From contig JAUQVX010000010.1 in the NCBI GenBank assembly GCA_039794565.1, positions 1-64,000 of the forward strand: a DNA stretch of 64,000 bases. Reading direction: 5' to 3'. The DNA is from Gloeomargarita sp. SRBZ-1_bins_9. GTDB lineage: Bacteria; Cyanobacteriota; Cyanobacteriia; Gloeomargaritales; Gloeomargaritaceae. This document shows positions 1-10,343 of this stretch, one piece after another. Made by a program: the position numbers and the translations under genes. The notes under the pieces are model-generated. The model was not told the DNA's origin, did not search any database, and saw nothing but the letters and a program-made list of their open reading frames with translations. Position 1 is the stretch's first letter; the number at the start of each line of letters is the position of its first letter.

Positions 1-264
1 CTTGATCGCCTCCTCCAGCGCCTCGTCCGGGCTGGAAAACGAGAGCCCCCTGGCAGCCACAATGCTCCTGAGGATCCGGTAGAAACGCTTTCGTTCGCGC
101 TCCCTTAACCCCTCTGTAAAGGGCCTTGCCAGCCCTAGAATGCGCTTGGGCAACCCCCCCAACCGTTGCCCCGCCGCGGGGCGGGCCACCTCCCAGACGT
201 GGGGGGTACTCTGGGCATCTTGGCAGAACCGGCCCCCTAGGTCTGGCAAACAGCACAATGACTT
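1..264 (-). CDS. possible partial coding frame, function unknown
   Basis: An open frame of 88 codons runs leftward off the window edge, bounded on its 5' side by a TAA at 265-267. The translation is rich in Arg, Leu and Glu, with a helical-looking stretch containing RERERKRFYRIL and ending in a run such as SPDEALEEAIK, so it reads like protein rather than noise. There is no ATG; the only nearby starts are TTG at 258 or 249 and GTG at 186, none with a convincing ribosome binding site. It may be the 5' end of a small gene or a decayed remnant. I do not recognise a family. The rest of 265-339 holds only the leader of the next gene. Confidence 0.3.
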
Positions 265-339
265 TTATGTGAGTTATGCCATGCTGCTAGTGACCAACCG
301 GAACAGATACCCGCTATGAACTTCGACCGGGAATAAGTG

Positions 340-1386
340 ATGCCACCCAAACTCACCAACGATCGACTCCTGCGCTATCTGCTGCTGCTGGCCTTGGGAT
401 GGGCCATTTGGCAAGTTTTTAATTATCTCGCGCCGGTACTGGTGATATTTATATTGGCCGGAATCATTGCCTTTCTACTGCACTACCCGGTGGAATATGT
501 ACGACGATGGTTGACCAAGGCCCTGGCAGTGACCCTGGTAACCACCATCAGTGGGTTGCTCCTGTTGGCCCTGCTACTCACCATTGGATTTACGGTCCTG
601 GCCCAGGCACAGGATGTCCTGAATCGCTCCGATGAGATCATCAACTCCATTCTCAACCTACTCGACGAAGCGGAGAAACTGTTGGCCCGCTTACGGTTAT
701 CGGTTGATTTAGGGCTGGTTGAGAAGGCCATTAAAGATAACTTACTCACCTTGACCAGTTGGGTGCTCACCGCCATCCAAAAATTGGCCTATAGCTTGCT
801 CTATTTCATTGTCATTATCATTATTGCCCTGTTTATGTTGTTTGAGGGGGCCAAGGTTTGGTGGTTTTTGGTGAGTTTTGTCCCGGAACCCTGGCGGAGT
901 CGCCTCACACCGGCTGTGCAAAAAAACTTGATCGGTTTTTTTTGGGGACGATTCGTACTCTCTTGTTTCTTTGGGGCTTCGGTGTTTGTGGTGTTTTGGC
1001 TGATGCGGCTGGAACAGGCCTTGTTTTTGGCAGTGATTGCCGGTTTGTTTGACCTGATTCCGGGAGTGGGGGCGACAATAGGAGTGACTTTGGTAGCTTT
1101 GATTGTATTACCTCAGGGACCACTGCTCAGCCTGCTGGTGATCCTGGTCTGCGTGGTCATGCAGCAAATTGAAGAGAATTTACTCCTGCCCAAAGTGATG
1201 AAGGATTCGTTGAATATTAACCCTGTCGTGATGTTTTTTGCCTTACTGATCGGCGCCCGTGCGGCGGGTTTGATTGGCGTATTTTTGTCCATTCCCATAG
1301 CCGGGGTTCTGGTGAGTCTGCTGGACTTGGAGGCTCTCAAGAGTGGATCGGCTGCCGATCAAAACCGCCGACTTCCGCCACCGTAA
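340..1386 (+). CDS. AI-2E family transporter (PerM/YdiK-like permease)
   Basis: A 348-residue polytopic inner-membrane protein of the AI-2E/PerM family (PF01594). A pair of N-terminal helices starts near residue 15, a central amphipathic stretch (about 90-140) follows, then another hydrophobic pair around 150-175 and a dense C-terminal membrane block from about 205 to 335. The conserved region around [14 protein letters not shown] and the [10 protein letters not shown] segment are typical of the family. Family members are exporters or permeases of uncertain substrate, so the AI-2 label should not be read literally. ATG at 340 is preferred over the adjacent GTG at 337, with GGGAA just upstream. 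The 3' end overlaps the convergent glycosyltransferase by 50 bp. Confidence 0.85.
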   Translation: MPPKLTNDRLLRYLLLLALGWAIWQVFNYLAPVLVIFILAGIIAFLLHYPVEYVRRWLTKALAVTLVTTISGLLLLALLLTIGFTVLAQAQDVLNRSDEIINSILNLLDEAEKLLARLRLSVDLGLVEKAIKDNLLTLTSWVLTAIQKLAYSLLYFIVIIIIALFMLFEGAKVWWFLVSFVPEPWRSRLTPAVQKNLIGFFWGRFVLSCFFGASVFVVFWLMRLEQALFLAVIAGLFDLIPGVGATIGVTLVALIVLPQGPLLSLLVILVCVVMQQIEENLLLPKVMKDSLNINPVVMFFALLIGARAAGLIGVFLSIPIAGVLVSLLDLEALKSGSAADQNRRLPPP

Positions 1387-2284
1387 AGAGGGGACGGGCT
1401 TTGACTTCGTCGTAAATGCGGCCAATATATTCCCCCAAAATGCCGATGGCCATTAGTTGCACAGCACTGAGAAACAGGACGGCCAAAATCACCAGCGTGT
1501 AACCCGTCAAGGGGGAATCCGGTAGAAATAGTCGCCAGTACAACACTAAAAACAACATGATGATCGCGACCAATCCGGCTAAGAATCCTAAGTAGGTAGC
1601 CAAGCGTAACGGCACCCAGGAGAAAGACACCAGGGCGTTCATCGCTAGGGCCCAACTTTTCAGCCAGGTGTACTTGGCTTGACCGGCATAGCGGGGTGGG
1701 CGCTGGTACAAAAGGGGAGCTTGCCGAAAACCTACCCAGGCCCGCAGACCCCGGACATAGCGCTGGCGCTCGGGCATGCTATTCAAAATGTCCACCACCT
1801 GCCGGTCCAACAAACAAAAATCGCCACTGTCGGGGGGAATGTCCACACTCGCCAGGTAGGTCAACAGCCGGTAAAACACATGGGCGCACAACCGTTTGAA
1901 CCAATGGTCTTGCCGCTGGATGCGCTGCCCATAAACCACCTGATACCCCTGCTGCCAAAGGTCAATCATATTGGGGATCAATTCCGGCGGGTCCTGTAAA
2001 TCAGCATCTAAAATCACCACTGCCTGGCCCCGGGCAAACTGTAAGCCGGCACTGATGGCAATTTGATGGCCAAAATTGCGGGCCAGGGCGACATAACAAA
2101 CACGGGGGTCTTTTTGGCGCAATTCCCGCATGAGATGGAGGGATTCATCCCGACTGCCGTCATCGACCAAAATCAATTCCGCCGGACCATCCAGGCTATC
2201 CATAATGGGGCACAGGCGCCGATAGAGATGGGGCAGATTGGCGGCTTCGTTATAGACCGGTACCACCAGGGAATAACGCACCAT
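1337..2284 (-). CDS. GT2 family glycosyltransferase, polyprenyl-phosphate sugar transferase-like
   Basis: A 315-residue protein with an N-terminal GT-A fold and two C-terminal membrane helices (about 230-255 and 263-290). Visible motifs are VDDGSRDES near residue 41 (nucleotide-binding Asp pair) and DADLQDPPE near 93 (the DXD metal-binding motif of DPM1/GtrB/ArnC relatives). Such enzymes move a sugar from a nucleotide donor to undecaprenyl or dolichyl phosphate at the cytoplasmic membrane; the sugar cannot be read from sequence. The ATG start at 2284 lies 3 bp beyond the minE stop (2288), so it probably belongs to the end of the min transcript. Its 3' end overlaps the upstream permease gene tail-to-tail. 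Confidence 0.9.
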   Translation of the reverse strand: MVRYSLVVPVYNEAANLPHLYRRLCPIMDSLDGPAELILVDDGSRDESLHLMRELRQKDPRVCYVALARNFGHQIAISAGLQFARGQAVVILDADLQDPPELIPNMIDLWQQGYQVVYGQRIQRQDHWFKRLCAHVFYRLLTYLASVDIPPDSGDFCLLDRQVVDILNSMPERQRYVRGLRAWVGFRQAPLLYQRPPRYAGQAKYTWLKSWALAMNALVSFSWVPLRLATYLGFLAGLVAIIMLFLVLYWRLFLPDSPLTGYTLVILAVLFLSAVQLMAIGILGEYIGRIYDEVKARPLFTVAEVGGFDRQPIHS

Positions 2285-2287
2285 ACC

Positions 2288-2578
2288 CTAGGATTCCAGC
2301 AACTCGCGCCGCACCCGTCGGATGGGGACATTGGCAATGAGGGCGGTCACCCGCTCATCCATTTCCAGGGAAAACTCCATGCCTTCAGCGTCAAATTCCA
2401 CATAACGGCCAATCACTTCCACAATTTCCTGGCGCATTTTCTCTAGCATTTCCGGCGTTAAGTCCGTCCGGTCGTGGGCTAAGACCAATTGCAGGCGGCG
2501 TTTAACCTCGTCCCGGCTACCGGTGGATCGGGGAAACCAGCGCTCGAATAACTCGCGAAGGGCATGCAAGACCGGCAT
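2288..2578 (-). CDS. minE: cell division topological specificity factor MinE
   Basis: A 96-residue MinE. The N-terminal helix ([11 protein letters not shown]) is the anti-MinCD and membrane-contact segment; the C-terminal half, about 45-90, is the topological specificity domain. MinE binds MinD, stimulates its ATPase and drives the oscillation that keeps the FtsZ ring at mid-cell. The open frame extends further upstream inside minD, but family length and the position of the N-terminal helix fix the ATG at 2578. That start sits 1 bp after the minD stop, which implies translational coupling. Confidence 0.95.
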   Translation of the reverse strand: MPVLHALRELFERWFPRSTGSRDEVKRRLQLVLAHDRTDLTPEMLEKMRQEIVEVIGRYVEFDAEGMEFSLEMDERVTALIANVPIRRVRRELLES

Positions 2579-2579
2579 A

Positions 2580-3377
2580 TCAACGGCTAAAGAAACGGCG
2601 CAAGCGACCCATAAGCGTATTGTAGGGGGCATCCAGGTCCAACAAGGGCACCTTTTCCCCTTCCAACCGCCGGGCAATGTTCTGAAAGGCCATTCCCGGG
2701 AGGGACAAATTAGCCTCCAGTACCAGGGGTTCGCCGCGGTTAGTCGAGATAATCACCCGCTCATCATCGGGGATCAAACCGACCAAGGGAATGGCCAAAA
2801 TTTCCTGCACGTCGCTGACGGACATCATGTGGTTGCTCTGCACCATCTGGGGCCGGATACGGTTGACGATTAAGCCGATTTTGCGAATGCCGTGGGCCTC
2901 TAATAACCCGATCACCCGGTCGGCATCCCGCACGGCGGCAATTTCTGGGGTGGTCACCAATAAAGCTTCCTGGGCCGGGGCAATGGCATTTTTGAACCCC
3001 GTTTCGATCCCCGCCGGGCAGTCAATCAATACATAGTCAAATTTTTCGCTCAATAAACCGGCCAAATGGCGCATCTGGTCCGGGGTAATGGCATCTTTAT
3101 TGCGGTTTTGGGCCGCCGGCAGCAGGGCTAAATTGGGTTGGCGTTTGTCCCGCACCAGGGCCTGTTCTAAGCGACAATCTCCCGCCAAGACATCCAACGC
3201 CGTATAGACCACCCGGTTTTCTAAACCCAACAGCAAGTCCAAATTGCGCAGGCCAAAATCGGCATCAATCAAGGCCACCGTCCGCCCCAAACGCGTCAAA
3301 GCCATGCCCAGATTGGCCGTCGTTGTGGTTTTGCCAACGCCCCCTTTGCCAGAGGTAATGACGATCACCCGCCCCAT
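2580..3377 (-). CDS. minD: septum site-determining ATPase MinD
   Basis: A 265-residue ParA/MinD-family ATPase. The deviant Walker A motif GKGGVGKT occupies residues 10-17 with the signature Lys11, switch I is near DFGLRNLD, and Walker B is [10 protein letters not shown]. The C-terminus (GRLRRFFSR) is the amphipathic membrane-targeting helix. MinD dimers on the membrane recruit MinC to block FtsZ and are released by MinE. It lies between minC (33 bp upstream) and minE (1 bp downstream), the usual cyanobacterial order. Confidence 0.97.
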   Translation of the reverse strand: MGRVIVITSGKGGVGKTTTTANLGMALTRLGRTVALIDADFGLRNLDLLLGLENRVVYTALDVLAGDCRLEQALVRDKRQPNLALLPAAQNRNKDAITPDQMRHLAGLLSEKFDYVLIDCPAGIETGFKNAIAPAQEALLVTTPEIAAVRDADRVIGLLEAHGIRKIGLIVNRIRPQMVQSNHMMSVSDVQEILAIPLVGLIPDDERVIISTNRGEPLVLEANLSLPGMAFQNIARRLEGEKVPLLDLDAPYNTLMGRLRRFFSR

Positions 3378-3410
3378 CTACGTTGCCAACCTAACCGCTG
3401 GATTTGTCTA

Positions 3411-4088
3411 TCAGAATACCCCCCCGAGGGCCGTTCTGCCAAAGTCTCGGGCCGGCTGTAAAAGAATTTCATCCCCCTGGACAACGGCCACTTCTGGGTA
3501 AACGGCGGATTGGGGGGGCAGCCGCGCTACTCGGTCGCCAATGCGGATTTGGGTCGCCGCCATTTCCAGGGCCATAATCAACCGGCGAGTATCCCCCTGG
3601 GCACCGGCATGGGCCACCCCCCGCAACCGCCCCCACACCAGAATGTCGCCATCGGCCACGATGTACCCCCCAGGATTGACATCGCCGACCACCACCACTG
3701 TACCGGGATGGCGGATCTCGACCCCTGACCGCACCGGTTGCACGACATACAGGGGGGGCGCAGCGGCTACCGCCGGCGTTGTTTCTAAGCTGGGTTGTTC
3801 CACGGAAAAACCGGCCATCGCTGCCGCCACCGCCGTCGAACGCACCAGGGAGCGCACGGTGGTCAACACCAGTTGTCGCTGCCGAAGTAAGGTTGCCAAC
3901 CACTGCCACTGGTCGGTGGTGACCATCCGTTCCCCGGCCAGGACGCGCACCGGACTGTGGGGGGGCCACCAGGGATCGGTGAGTTGGAAGTAATGCTGCA
4001 ACAACTCCTGGAGGTAGGGCCAGTCCGGCTCCGGGGGCAATAGCAAATCCAGCCCATCGGTTCCCGGTTGCACCAGAGGCAGGGTCAT
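3411..4088 (-). CDS. minC: septum site-determining protein MinC
   Basis: A 225-residue FtsZ assembly inhibitor. The N-terminal domain (about 1-100) is divergent. A Pro/Ala-rich linker follows, and the C-terminal beta-helix domain (about 125-215) carries the family hallmarks: the RSGVEIRHPGTVVVVGDVNPG segment region and a later GRLRGVAHAG turn that binds MinD. The ATG at 4088 overlaps the TGA of the upstream gene as ATGA, so it is favoured over upstream in-frame starts that would lie within that gene. First member of the minC-minD-minE run. Confidence 0.93.
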   Translation of the reverse strand: MTLPLVQPGTDGLDLLLPPEPDWPYLQELLQHYFQLTDPWWPPHSPVRVLAGERMVTTDQWQWLATLLRQRQLVLTTVRSLVRSTAVAAAMAGFSVEQPSLETTPAVAAAPPLYVVQPVRSGVEIRHPGTVVVVGDVNPGGYIVADGDILVWGRLRGVAHAGAQGDTRRLIMALEMAATQIRIGDRVARLPPQSAVYPEVAVVQGDEILLQPARDFGRTALGGVF

Positions 4089-4852
4089 GGGGTCCCTATC
4101 CGCAGTCGCCGGGTGATGATGGTAATGCCCCCCTGGCGCACCAATACTGCCGATAACCATTGACTACCCGGCGTTGGGGGAGCCTGCCCCGTTTTGAACA
4201 GCCCGCCGGCGGAGAGCACCTCCAGTTTCAACCGGGGATGGTCCAGTAACTGGGTAGGCTGTACCGGCTCGGCCACCGCCGTTCCCAGCAATTGGTCGTC
4301 CTGGAGCGGTTCCTGCACAATCACGTCAAATTCATACTGCTGACCGGGCGCCACCACCTCTGGAAGATTCACCGTCACCCGGGGCGGTTCCTGGCCGGAG
4401 GTCAATTGGGTTTGTTCGCTGAGAATCTCCTGGCGCTGGATTTGCCCTTGCAGAACTGTCTGGCGGGTTTTCAGGACGCTGGTCAGGTCAAATCGGCGAT
4501 TTTTCTGGGTCTCCGTCCCCCGCAAGGTCATTTGCACATCCACTACAAAGCCCTGGTCTCGGGGTTGCCAGTCCAGCAATTCAACCCGGTAAGTCAGGTT
4601 GGGAAAGCGCTGCCACAGGCGGGTCAGGGCCTTGGTCATCAAGTCCCGGTTGAGGCCATCCCCGTGGGTAAAATTGGGGCTGTACAGCTGTAAGACGGCG
4701 TCAGGGTTGCGCTGGTTGAGGGTCTCCTCCAGTCGCCGCACCAAGGCCTTTACCGGTTCCGGGGCCGTCTCCGGGGGGAGCGCCTGGGCTACACCGTTGC
4801 TGAGACACCCGAGCCACACCCCTACGGCCATCCATCTCGTGCATCGGCCCAT
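4085..4852 (-). CDS. exported NTF2/SnoaL-like protein upstream of minC
   Basis: A 255-residue protein with an N-terminal signal peptide (hydrophobic stretch about 8-24, probable cleavage after AQA). Residues about 35-130 resemble an NTF2-like cone fold, including LNQRNPDAVLQLYSPNF, followed by a beta-rich C-terminal part. No catalytic residues are evident. The gene overlaps minC by 4 bp (ATGA), so it leads the min operon and may act at the envelope during division; that role is inference. It is divergent from speA with 82 bp between the chosen starts. Confidence 0.7.
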   Translation of the reverse strand: MGRCTRWMAVGVWLGCLSNGVAQALPPETAPEPVKALVRRLEETLNQRNPDAVLQLYSPNFTHGDGLNRDLMTKALTRLWQRFPNLTYRVELLDWQPRDQGFVVDVQMTLRGTETQKNRRFDLTSVLKTRQTVLQGQIQRQEILSEQTQLTSGQEPPRVTVNLPEVVAPGQQYEFDVIVQEPLQDDQLLGTAVAEPVQPTQLLDHPRLKLEVLSAGGLFKTGQAPPTPGSQWLSAVLVRQGGITIITRRLRIGTP

Positions 4853-4899
4853 GGCTATGCCTGCCCAAGTGGTCGCCCTTCATTTTAGCGATGAATCGG

Positions 4900-4905
4900 T
4901 ACAAT
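4900..4905 (+). promoter_or_regulatory. candidate -10 box for speA
   Basis: TACAAT lies 30 bp before the chosen speA ATG in the 82 bp divergent spacer with the min operon. No good -35 hexamer is visible at 17 bp. Its position favours the 4935 start over longer upstream starts. Confidence 0.35.
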
Positions 4906-4934
4906 TTGTCATGTTGGGCGCAGGGAAGGCAGCC

Positions 4935-6884
4935 ATGACGACAGGGGGGGCCTTGACAGTCACCAAGATGGCAGCGGATTGGAGCATCGAAGACAGCGAG
5001 GAACTCTATCGCATCCGGGGGTGGGGTGACCCCTATTTTTCCATCAACGCCGCCGGCCATGTGACGGTGTCGCCGATGGGGGAACGGGGCGGCTCCCTGG
5101 ACCTGTTTGAACTGGTGCAAGCCCTGCAAAAACGCAATATCCAATTGCCCCTGCTCATTCGTTTTCCCGACATCTTGCAAAACCGCATCGAGCGCCTCCA
5201 TGCCTGCTTTGCCAAGGCCATTGCCCGCTATAACTACAACGGGGTTTACCGGGGGGTTTTTCCCGTCAAATGTAACCAACAGCGGCATCTCGTAGAGGCC
5301 CTGGTGCGCTTCGGTGAACCTTTCCACTTTGGCTTAGAAGCGGGGTCGAAACCGGAATTGTTGATTGCCCTTTCGATGCTACCGGCCGGTCAAGAGGACA
5401 ACCCCCCCCTGTTGATCTGCAACGGCTACAAGGACCGGGAGTACATCGAAACTGCCATGCTCAGCCGCCGCCTGGGGCATCATACCATCATTGTCCTAGA
5501 GCAACTGGCGGAATTGGAATTGGTGATTCAGACCAGCCGACAACTGGGGATTCGTCCCGTGCTGGGGGTGCGGGCTAAACTCAGCACCAAGGGGGTCGGT
5601 CGCTGGGGCAACTCGGCGGGGGAACGGGCCAAATTCGGCTTGACCATCTCGGAAATTCTGGAAACCGTTGAGCGTCTCAGGAGCGAAGATTTACTCGATT
5701 GTTTGCAGCTGCTGCACTTCCATATTGGCTCGCAAATTTCCGCCATTAGCGTGCTCAAGGACGCCCTCAAAGAGGCGGGCCAAATTTATACCGAATTGAT
5801 GGCCTTGGGGGCGCCAATGGGGTATTTGGACGTGGGGGGCGGCCTGGGGGTGGACTACGACGGCTCCAAAACCAATTTCTATGCCTCGGTCAACTACACC
5901 ATGCAAAACTATGCCAATGATGTGGTGGCCGCCATTAAAGATGCCTGTGTACAGAAAAATTTGCCGGTGCCCACGATTATTAGTGAAAGTGGCCGGGCGT
6001 TGACAGCCCATCAGTCGGTGTTGGTGTTCAACGTGCTAGGGACGAGTGAAGTTTGGCAAGGCATCCCGACGCCCCCTGATCCGTCATCCCACCTAGTGTT
6101 GAAAAATCTCTACGAAACCTACAGTACCATTCGCCCAGATAACTATCAGGAGGCCTACCACGACGCCACCCAGTTCAAAGACGAGGCCATTAGCTTGTTT
6201 AACCTGGGGTATTTGAGTCTACGGGAACGGGCGGAAGCGGAACGGTTGTACTGGGCCTGCTGTCAAAAAATTCTGGAGATTACCCAGCAGCAGGATTACG
6301 TGCCCGATGACCTGGAAGACCTGCCCAAAACCATGGCGTCTATTTACTACATCAACCTGTCGGTATTTCAGTCGGCGCCAGACACCTGGGCCATTGACCA
6401 ATTGTTTCCCATCATGCCGATCCACCGGTTGAATGAACGCCCCCGTTGTCGGGGAACCTTGGCGGATTTGACCTGCGACAGCGACGGTAAAATTGACCGG
6501 TTCATTGATTTACGGGATGTCAAATCCTGGCTGGAACTGCACCCCTACCGGCCCGGCGAACCCTATTACCTGGGGCTATTTCTCGGTGGGGCCTACCAAG
6601 AGATCATGGGGAATTTGCACAACCTGTTTGGCGATACCAATGTGGTGCATATCCGCCTGTCCCCGAATGGTTATCAAATTGAGCATGTGGTCAAAGGGGA
6701 TACCCTGCGGGAGGTGCTGGGTTACGTGCAGTACAATGCCGACGACCTGTTGGAGCAGTTGCGTCGCCAAAGTGAAGCGGCCCTGCAAGCCAAACGCATT
6801 ACTCTGGAGGAGGCCCAACGCCTGCTGTCCCACTACGAACACAGCTTGAACCGCTACACCTACCTCAGCGATGGCATGGCCTAG
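4935..6884 (+). CDS. speA: biosynthetic arginine decarboxylase
   Basis: A 649-residue PLP-dependent fold-III decarboxylase making agmatine from arginine, the entry to polyamine synthesis. The PLP lysine is Lys112 in PVKCNQQ, the beta/alpha barrel covers about 90-370, and the C-terminal domain carries the catalytic cysteine Cys514 in LTCDSDG. Length matches the family. The open frame extends upstream to 4599, but that part overlaps the opposite-strand min leader gene; ATG 4935 has GGAAGG at a good distance and a TACAAT box upstream. The 3' end shares a CTAG stop overlap of 4 bp with tsaD. Confidence 0.95.
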   Translation: MTTGGALTVTKMAADWSIEDSEELYRIRGWGDPYFSINAAGHVTVSPMGERGGSLDLFELVQALQKRNIQLPLLIRFPDILQNRIERLHACFAKAIARYNYNGVYRGVFPVKCNQQRHLVEALVRFGEPFHFGLEAGSKPELLIALSMLPAGQEDNPPLLICNGYKDREYIETAMLSRRLGHHTIIVLEQLAELELVIQTSRQLGIRPVLGVRAKLSTKGVGRWGNSAGERAKFGLTISEILETVERLRSEDLLDCLQLLHFHIGSQISAISVLKDALKEAGQIYTELMALGAPMGYLDVGGGLGVDYDGSKTNFYASVNYTMQNYANDVVAAIKDACVQKNLPVPTIISESGRALTAHQSVLVFNVLGTSEVWQGIPTPPDPSSHLVLKNLYETYSTIRPDNYQEAYHDATQFKDEAISLFNLGYLSLRERAEAERLYWACCQKILEITQQQDYVPDDLEDLPKTMASIYYINLSVFQSAPDTWAIDQLFPIMPIHRLNERPRCRGTLADLTCDSDGKIDRFIDLRDVKSWLELHPYRPGEPYYLGLFLGGAYQEIMGNLHNLFGDTNVVHIRLSPNGYQIEHVVKGDTLREVLGYVQYNADDLLEQLRRQSEAALQAKRITLEEAQRLLSHYEHSLNRYTYLSDGMA

Positions 6885-7915
6885 GCAACATAGAGACGGG
6901 CTACTTCCGTCAGGGACAGGCGGGATTGGCCGACCAAGCTCAAGGGGGACTGCTGCCCCCGGGACAGGCGCATGACCGCCGCACAGCCGATCATGGCCCC
7001 ATTGTCGGTGCAGTACTTCATGGGGGGAATCACCACCCGGATGCCCTGTGCTGCCGCGGCTTGGGTGATGGTGGTCCGCAGTTCCCGATTGGCGGCTACC
7101 CCCCCGGCGACCACCAGGGTTTTCAGGTCGTGATCCAAAGCGCAACGGATGGCCCGGTGGGTCAGGGTCTGGACTACGGTGTACTGGAAACTGGCGGCCA
7201 AATCGGCAGTGGGCAACGGGGGAGGGAGTTGGGCCACCAGCCGCCGGACAGCGGTTTTCAGGCCGCTAAAGCTCATGTCGTAGGGGTGATAACCGCCCTG
7301 GGGCAGGGAAATTTTCCCCTCCGGCAGCGCAAAGGCCTGGGGGTTGCCCTGGGCTGCCAAGCGGTCGATGGCCGGGCCGCCGGGATACCCCAGCCCCAAC
7401 AGACGCGCCACCTTGTCAAAGGCTTCGCCGACCGCATCATCCCGGGTTTGCCCAAGGGGTACATAGGTTTGCCAGTCCCGCACCGCCACCAGGCTGGTAT
7501 GGCCTCCAGACACCAGCAGGCACAAAAATGGCGGCGTCAAATCCGGTTCCGTGAGATAGGCGGCGCAAATGTGGCCCTCCAGGTGATGAATCCCCAAGAA
7601 CGGTCGCCGGTACAGAACGGCCAGGGTTTTCGCCGCCGCAAGTCCTACGTTCAAGGCCCCCACCAGCCCCGGTGCACAGGTCGCCGCGATGCCATCTATT
7701 TCACTCCAGCGATACCCTGTTTCCGCCTGGACTTGGGCGAGCAAAAAATTGATCACCTCCAGATGCTGGCGGGAGGCAATCTCCGGCACCACTCCCCCAT
7801 AGGCTTGATGCTGGCGAATTTGGGAGGCCACTGCTTCTGAGAGCACCTGCCGGTCTCGCACGAGGGCAACAGCGGTTTCGTCGCAACTGGTTTCAATGGC
7901 TAAAACGGTGGTCAC
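6881..7915 (-). CDS. tsaD: tRNA N6-adenosine threonylcarbamoyltransferase TsaD
   Basis: A 344-residue Kae1/TsaD protein that, with TsaB and TsaE, transfers threonylcarbamoyl to A37 of ANN-decoding tRNAs. Signature features: [10 protein letters not shown] at the N-terminus, the metal-binding HHLEGH near residue 110, and [10 protein letters not shown] near the C-terminus. Start chosen as GTG 7915 because family members begin (M)[12 protein letters not shown]; the frame continues upstream to 7990 with unlikely sequence and no ribosome site. Convergent with speA, sharing the palindromic CTAG stop. Confidence 0.95.
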   Translation of the reverse strand: MTTVLAIETSCDETAVALVRDRQVLSEAVASQIRQHQAYGGVVPEIASRQHLEVINFLLAQVQAETGYRWSEIDGIAATCAPGLVGALNVGLAAAKTLAVLYRRPFLGIHHLEGHICAAYLTEPDLTPPFLCLLVSGGHTSLVAVRDWQTYVPLGQTRDDAVGEAFDKVARLLGLGYPGGPAIDRLAAQGNPQAFALPEGKISLPQGGYHPYDMSFSGLKTAVRRLVAQLPPPLPTADLAASFQYTVVQTLTHRAIRCALDHDLKTLVVAGGVAANRELRTTITQAAAAQGIRVVIPPMKYCTDNGAMIGCAAVMRLSRGQQSPLSLVGQSRLSLTEVARLYVA

Positions 7916-8030
7916 GGTGATGGGTGGGCTAGGACGTTGTGATTTGCTTAATTTCTTATGGTAAAAACTGCCCAACCCGGGGGGCGGCATGGCCGTATGC
8001 TAGGGTGAGAGTAATGACGCTGCCCCCGGC

Positions 8031-10343
8031 ATGAACTGGAACCTGACAGACGCCCATAAGGTTTGTACTTACGCCCTAGTGGCTATGGCATTTGCCGCCC
8101 TGGTCCTGGCCAATGCTACCCATCCAGTGGCCAACGGCCTGTTTTTGCTGCTGGGGGTGGCAAGCTGGTTCTGGGAACCGCCCCGGATTCGCTGGGAGTC
8201 CTATGCCCGTCTCTGGCTGCCCTTGACGGTGGGGGTGCTGGTCGTTTTGGTGGGGGGGACCATTCTGTTGCGGGCTAATCCCCTGGATGCGGCGCTTTAC
8301 TTGCTGCTTTATCTGACGCTGGCGAAATTATTTCAGCGGGAACGCCCGGAGGATTACAACCAGGCGATGGCTCTGTCGTTTTTGCTGTTGGCGGCAACCA
8401 CGGTCTACACGAGCGATATGTTGTTTGGGTTGATCTTTGCCCTGTACGTGATTTTGGGGGTGGTGAACTTTACCCTATATCACTTGCGGGTACAGGTGCG
8501 GGAGCATCCCAAGGCGGCAGCCCAGTCTGGCCGGTTTGGCCCCCGAGGGTTGATGGCTTTGGTGTGGGTGGGGCTGGCGACGTTGGTGTTATCGGTGGGG
8601 TTGTTTTTCTTGTTTCCCCGGATTGGGTTGGGTTTTTTTGGCCGGGGGGGAGCTGGGCAGCACCAGGCAACCCGAGGGTTTGGGGAGCAGGTGCGGTTAG
8701 GGGAGCACGGGCGCTTGCCCCAGGATACCCAGGTGGTGATGCGGGTGGAGTTTCCCGAAGGCCGACCCCCTTTGCTCCTGCCCCTGTACTGGCGGGGGGT
8801 CAGTTTTGACCGCTATGACGGCCAGACATGGTCGCGCACCCGCTTGGATGGGGAATTGCGAGTGGCCCAAGACCAAGTGGTGGAACTGCGTCAACCGGCA
8901 GCCCATCTTTCCCTCATTCGCCAGGACATTTATTTGGAGCCGTCGCCCCATCCGGTGTTGTTTGCCCTCCATCCCCTGTACCGGGTGCGTCTGCCGGAGA
9001 CAGCCCAAGGACTGCGGGTGCAGGTGGGAACCCTAGGGGAAACCCAGCAACGGGCGAAAATTATTCGGCAGCGGGGACGGTCGCTCTATGTAACCCGCAC
9101 CGGCGATGTGTACTACGGCTATAGGGGCGATGTGGGTTATCAGTACACCGCCTGGAGTCGCCCGATTTTTCCTAGCGCCAACGATTTGCGCCGGGTGGAC
9201 ATGGCCCAGACCCTGCAACAGGTGGCCCAGGCGGGGCTGCTGGATATGTATTTGCAGTTACCCGGTGACCTGAACCCCAGGATTCGGGAACTGGCTGCCG
9301 ATGTGACCCGCAACGCCCCAACCCTGTTTGACAAGGTCGAGGCGATTCGTCGTTATTTGGCCGAGTCTAAAACTTTCGCCTACACCACCGACCTGCCAGA
9401 CCCGGGGGCTGAACCGGTCTTGGATGCCTTTTTATTTACCCACCGGCGGGGCCACTGCGAGTACTTTGCGACGGCCATGACGGTGATGTTACGCAGCATC
9501 GGGATTCCGGCGCGGTTGGTAAACGGTTATCTGGGGGGACGGTGGAATGCCTACGACCGGTATTTGGCTGTGCAAGCCGCCCATGCCCACAGTTGGGTGG
9601 AGGTGCCCTTTGCTGGTTACGGTTGGCTGACCTTTGACCCGACACCGCCCGGCCCCTTACCCCAGGCGGGGAACTGGTGGTCGGATTTACTGGATGCCCT
9701 GCGGTTCCGCTGGAACAAATATGTGCTGGATTATGACCTGGATACCCAAATGGAGACCCTGCAGCAGGTGCAGTCCTGGTTACAACTACAGCCCCAAAAG
9801 TCGGCGAAAGCCTTGGATATGCAGATGGTTAGGCGAACGGGGGCTGTACTGGTTCTCACCCTCACGGGCGGCTTGTGGGGATATCGCCGGCGGGGACGGG
9901 CGTGGGGCTGGCGAGACGGTTTGGGCTTGGTTGTACTGACCGGGGTGGCCGGTTGGGTGGCGGAACCCCTGCCCTGGCCCTGGAGTGGACTGTTGGGGGG
10001 CGTGGCGCCGCCGTTAGCCTACTGCGTGGCCCGCTATCTCCAGGAAAAACGGACAAACGTGGGTGTGCCTCCTGTAGCCCGTTTGTACTTGCAATTGCGG
10101 CAGGCGCTGGTGGAACAGGGGTTCGGGATCACGCCGGAGATGGGCCCCTTGGCCGTGCGCCGCTGTCTCCAAACCAGCTATCTACCGGACCGGGAAACAG
10201 GGGTGCACCTGATTAACACCTACATGGACGTCCGTTTTGGGGGGCGGTCCCTTAGCCCCGGGGAGTTCAGGGCCTATCGGCAGCAGTTGCGCCGTCTATT
10301 GCACCGGTGGCGAACCTGGCAAGGGCAGAAAGTCCTGCACTAG
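8031..10343 (+). CDS. transglutaminase-core membrane protein (TgpA/DUF3488 family)
   Basis: A 770-residue protein with five or six N-terminal membrane helices (about 10-200, DUF3488), an extracytoplasmic region, a transglutaminase-like core (about 410-545) and C-terminal helices followed by a DUF4129-like tail. The catalytic triad is visible: Cys476 in GHCEYFATAM, His520 in HAHSWVEV and Asp536 in FDPTPPG. The Pseudomonas member TgpA is an essential protease/transglutaminase-type envelope enzyme; the substrate here is unknown. Start is ATG 8031. Divergent from tsaD (115 bp); 3' overlap of 48 bp with the next gene. Confidence 0.88.
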   Translation: MNWNLTDAHKVCTYALVAMAFAALVLANATHPVANGLFLLLGVASWFWEPPRIRWESYARLWLPLTVGVLVVLVGGTILLRANPLDAALYLLLYLTLAKLFQRERPEDYNQAMALSFLLLAATTVYTSDMLFGLIFALYVILGVVNFTLYHLRVQVREHPKAAAQSGRFGPRGLMALVWVGLATLVLSVGLFFLFPRIGLGFFGRGGAGQHQATRGFGEQVRLGEHGRLPQDTQVVMRVEFPEGRPPLLLPLYWRGVSFDRYDGQTWSRTRLDGELRVAQDQVVELRQPAAHLSLIRQDIYLEPSPHPVLFALHPLYRVRLPETAQGLRVQVGTLGETQQRAKIIRQRGRSLYVTRTGDVYYGYRGDVGYQYTAWSRPIFPSANDLRRVDMAQTLQQVAQAGLLDMYLQLPGDLNPRIRELAADVTRNAPTLFDKVEAIRRYLAESKTFAYTTDLPDPGAEPVLDAFLFTHRRGHCEYFATAMTVMLRSIGIPARLVNGYLGGRWNAYDRYLAVQAAHAHSWVEVPFAGYGWLTFDPTPPGPLPQAGNWWSDLLDALRFRWNKYVLDYDLDTQMETLQQVQSWLQLQPQKSAKALDMQMVRRTGAVLVLTLTGGLWGYRRRGRAWGWRDGLGLVVLTGVAGWVAEPLPWPWSGLLGGVAPPLAYCVARYLQEKRTNVGVPPVARLYLQLRQALVEQGFGITPEMGPLAVRRCLQTSYLPDRETGVHLINTYMDVRFGGRSLSPGEFRAYRQQLRRLLHRWRTWQGQKVLH

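Noticed and set aside
4599-4934. Longer N-terminus for SpeA from 4599
   Set aside because: That stretch overlaps the opposite-strand exported gene, lacks family similarity, and the 4935 ATG has a good ribosome site.
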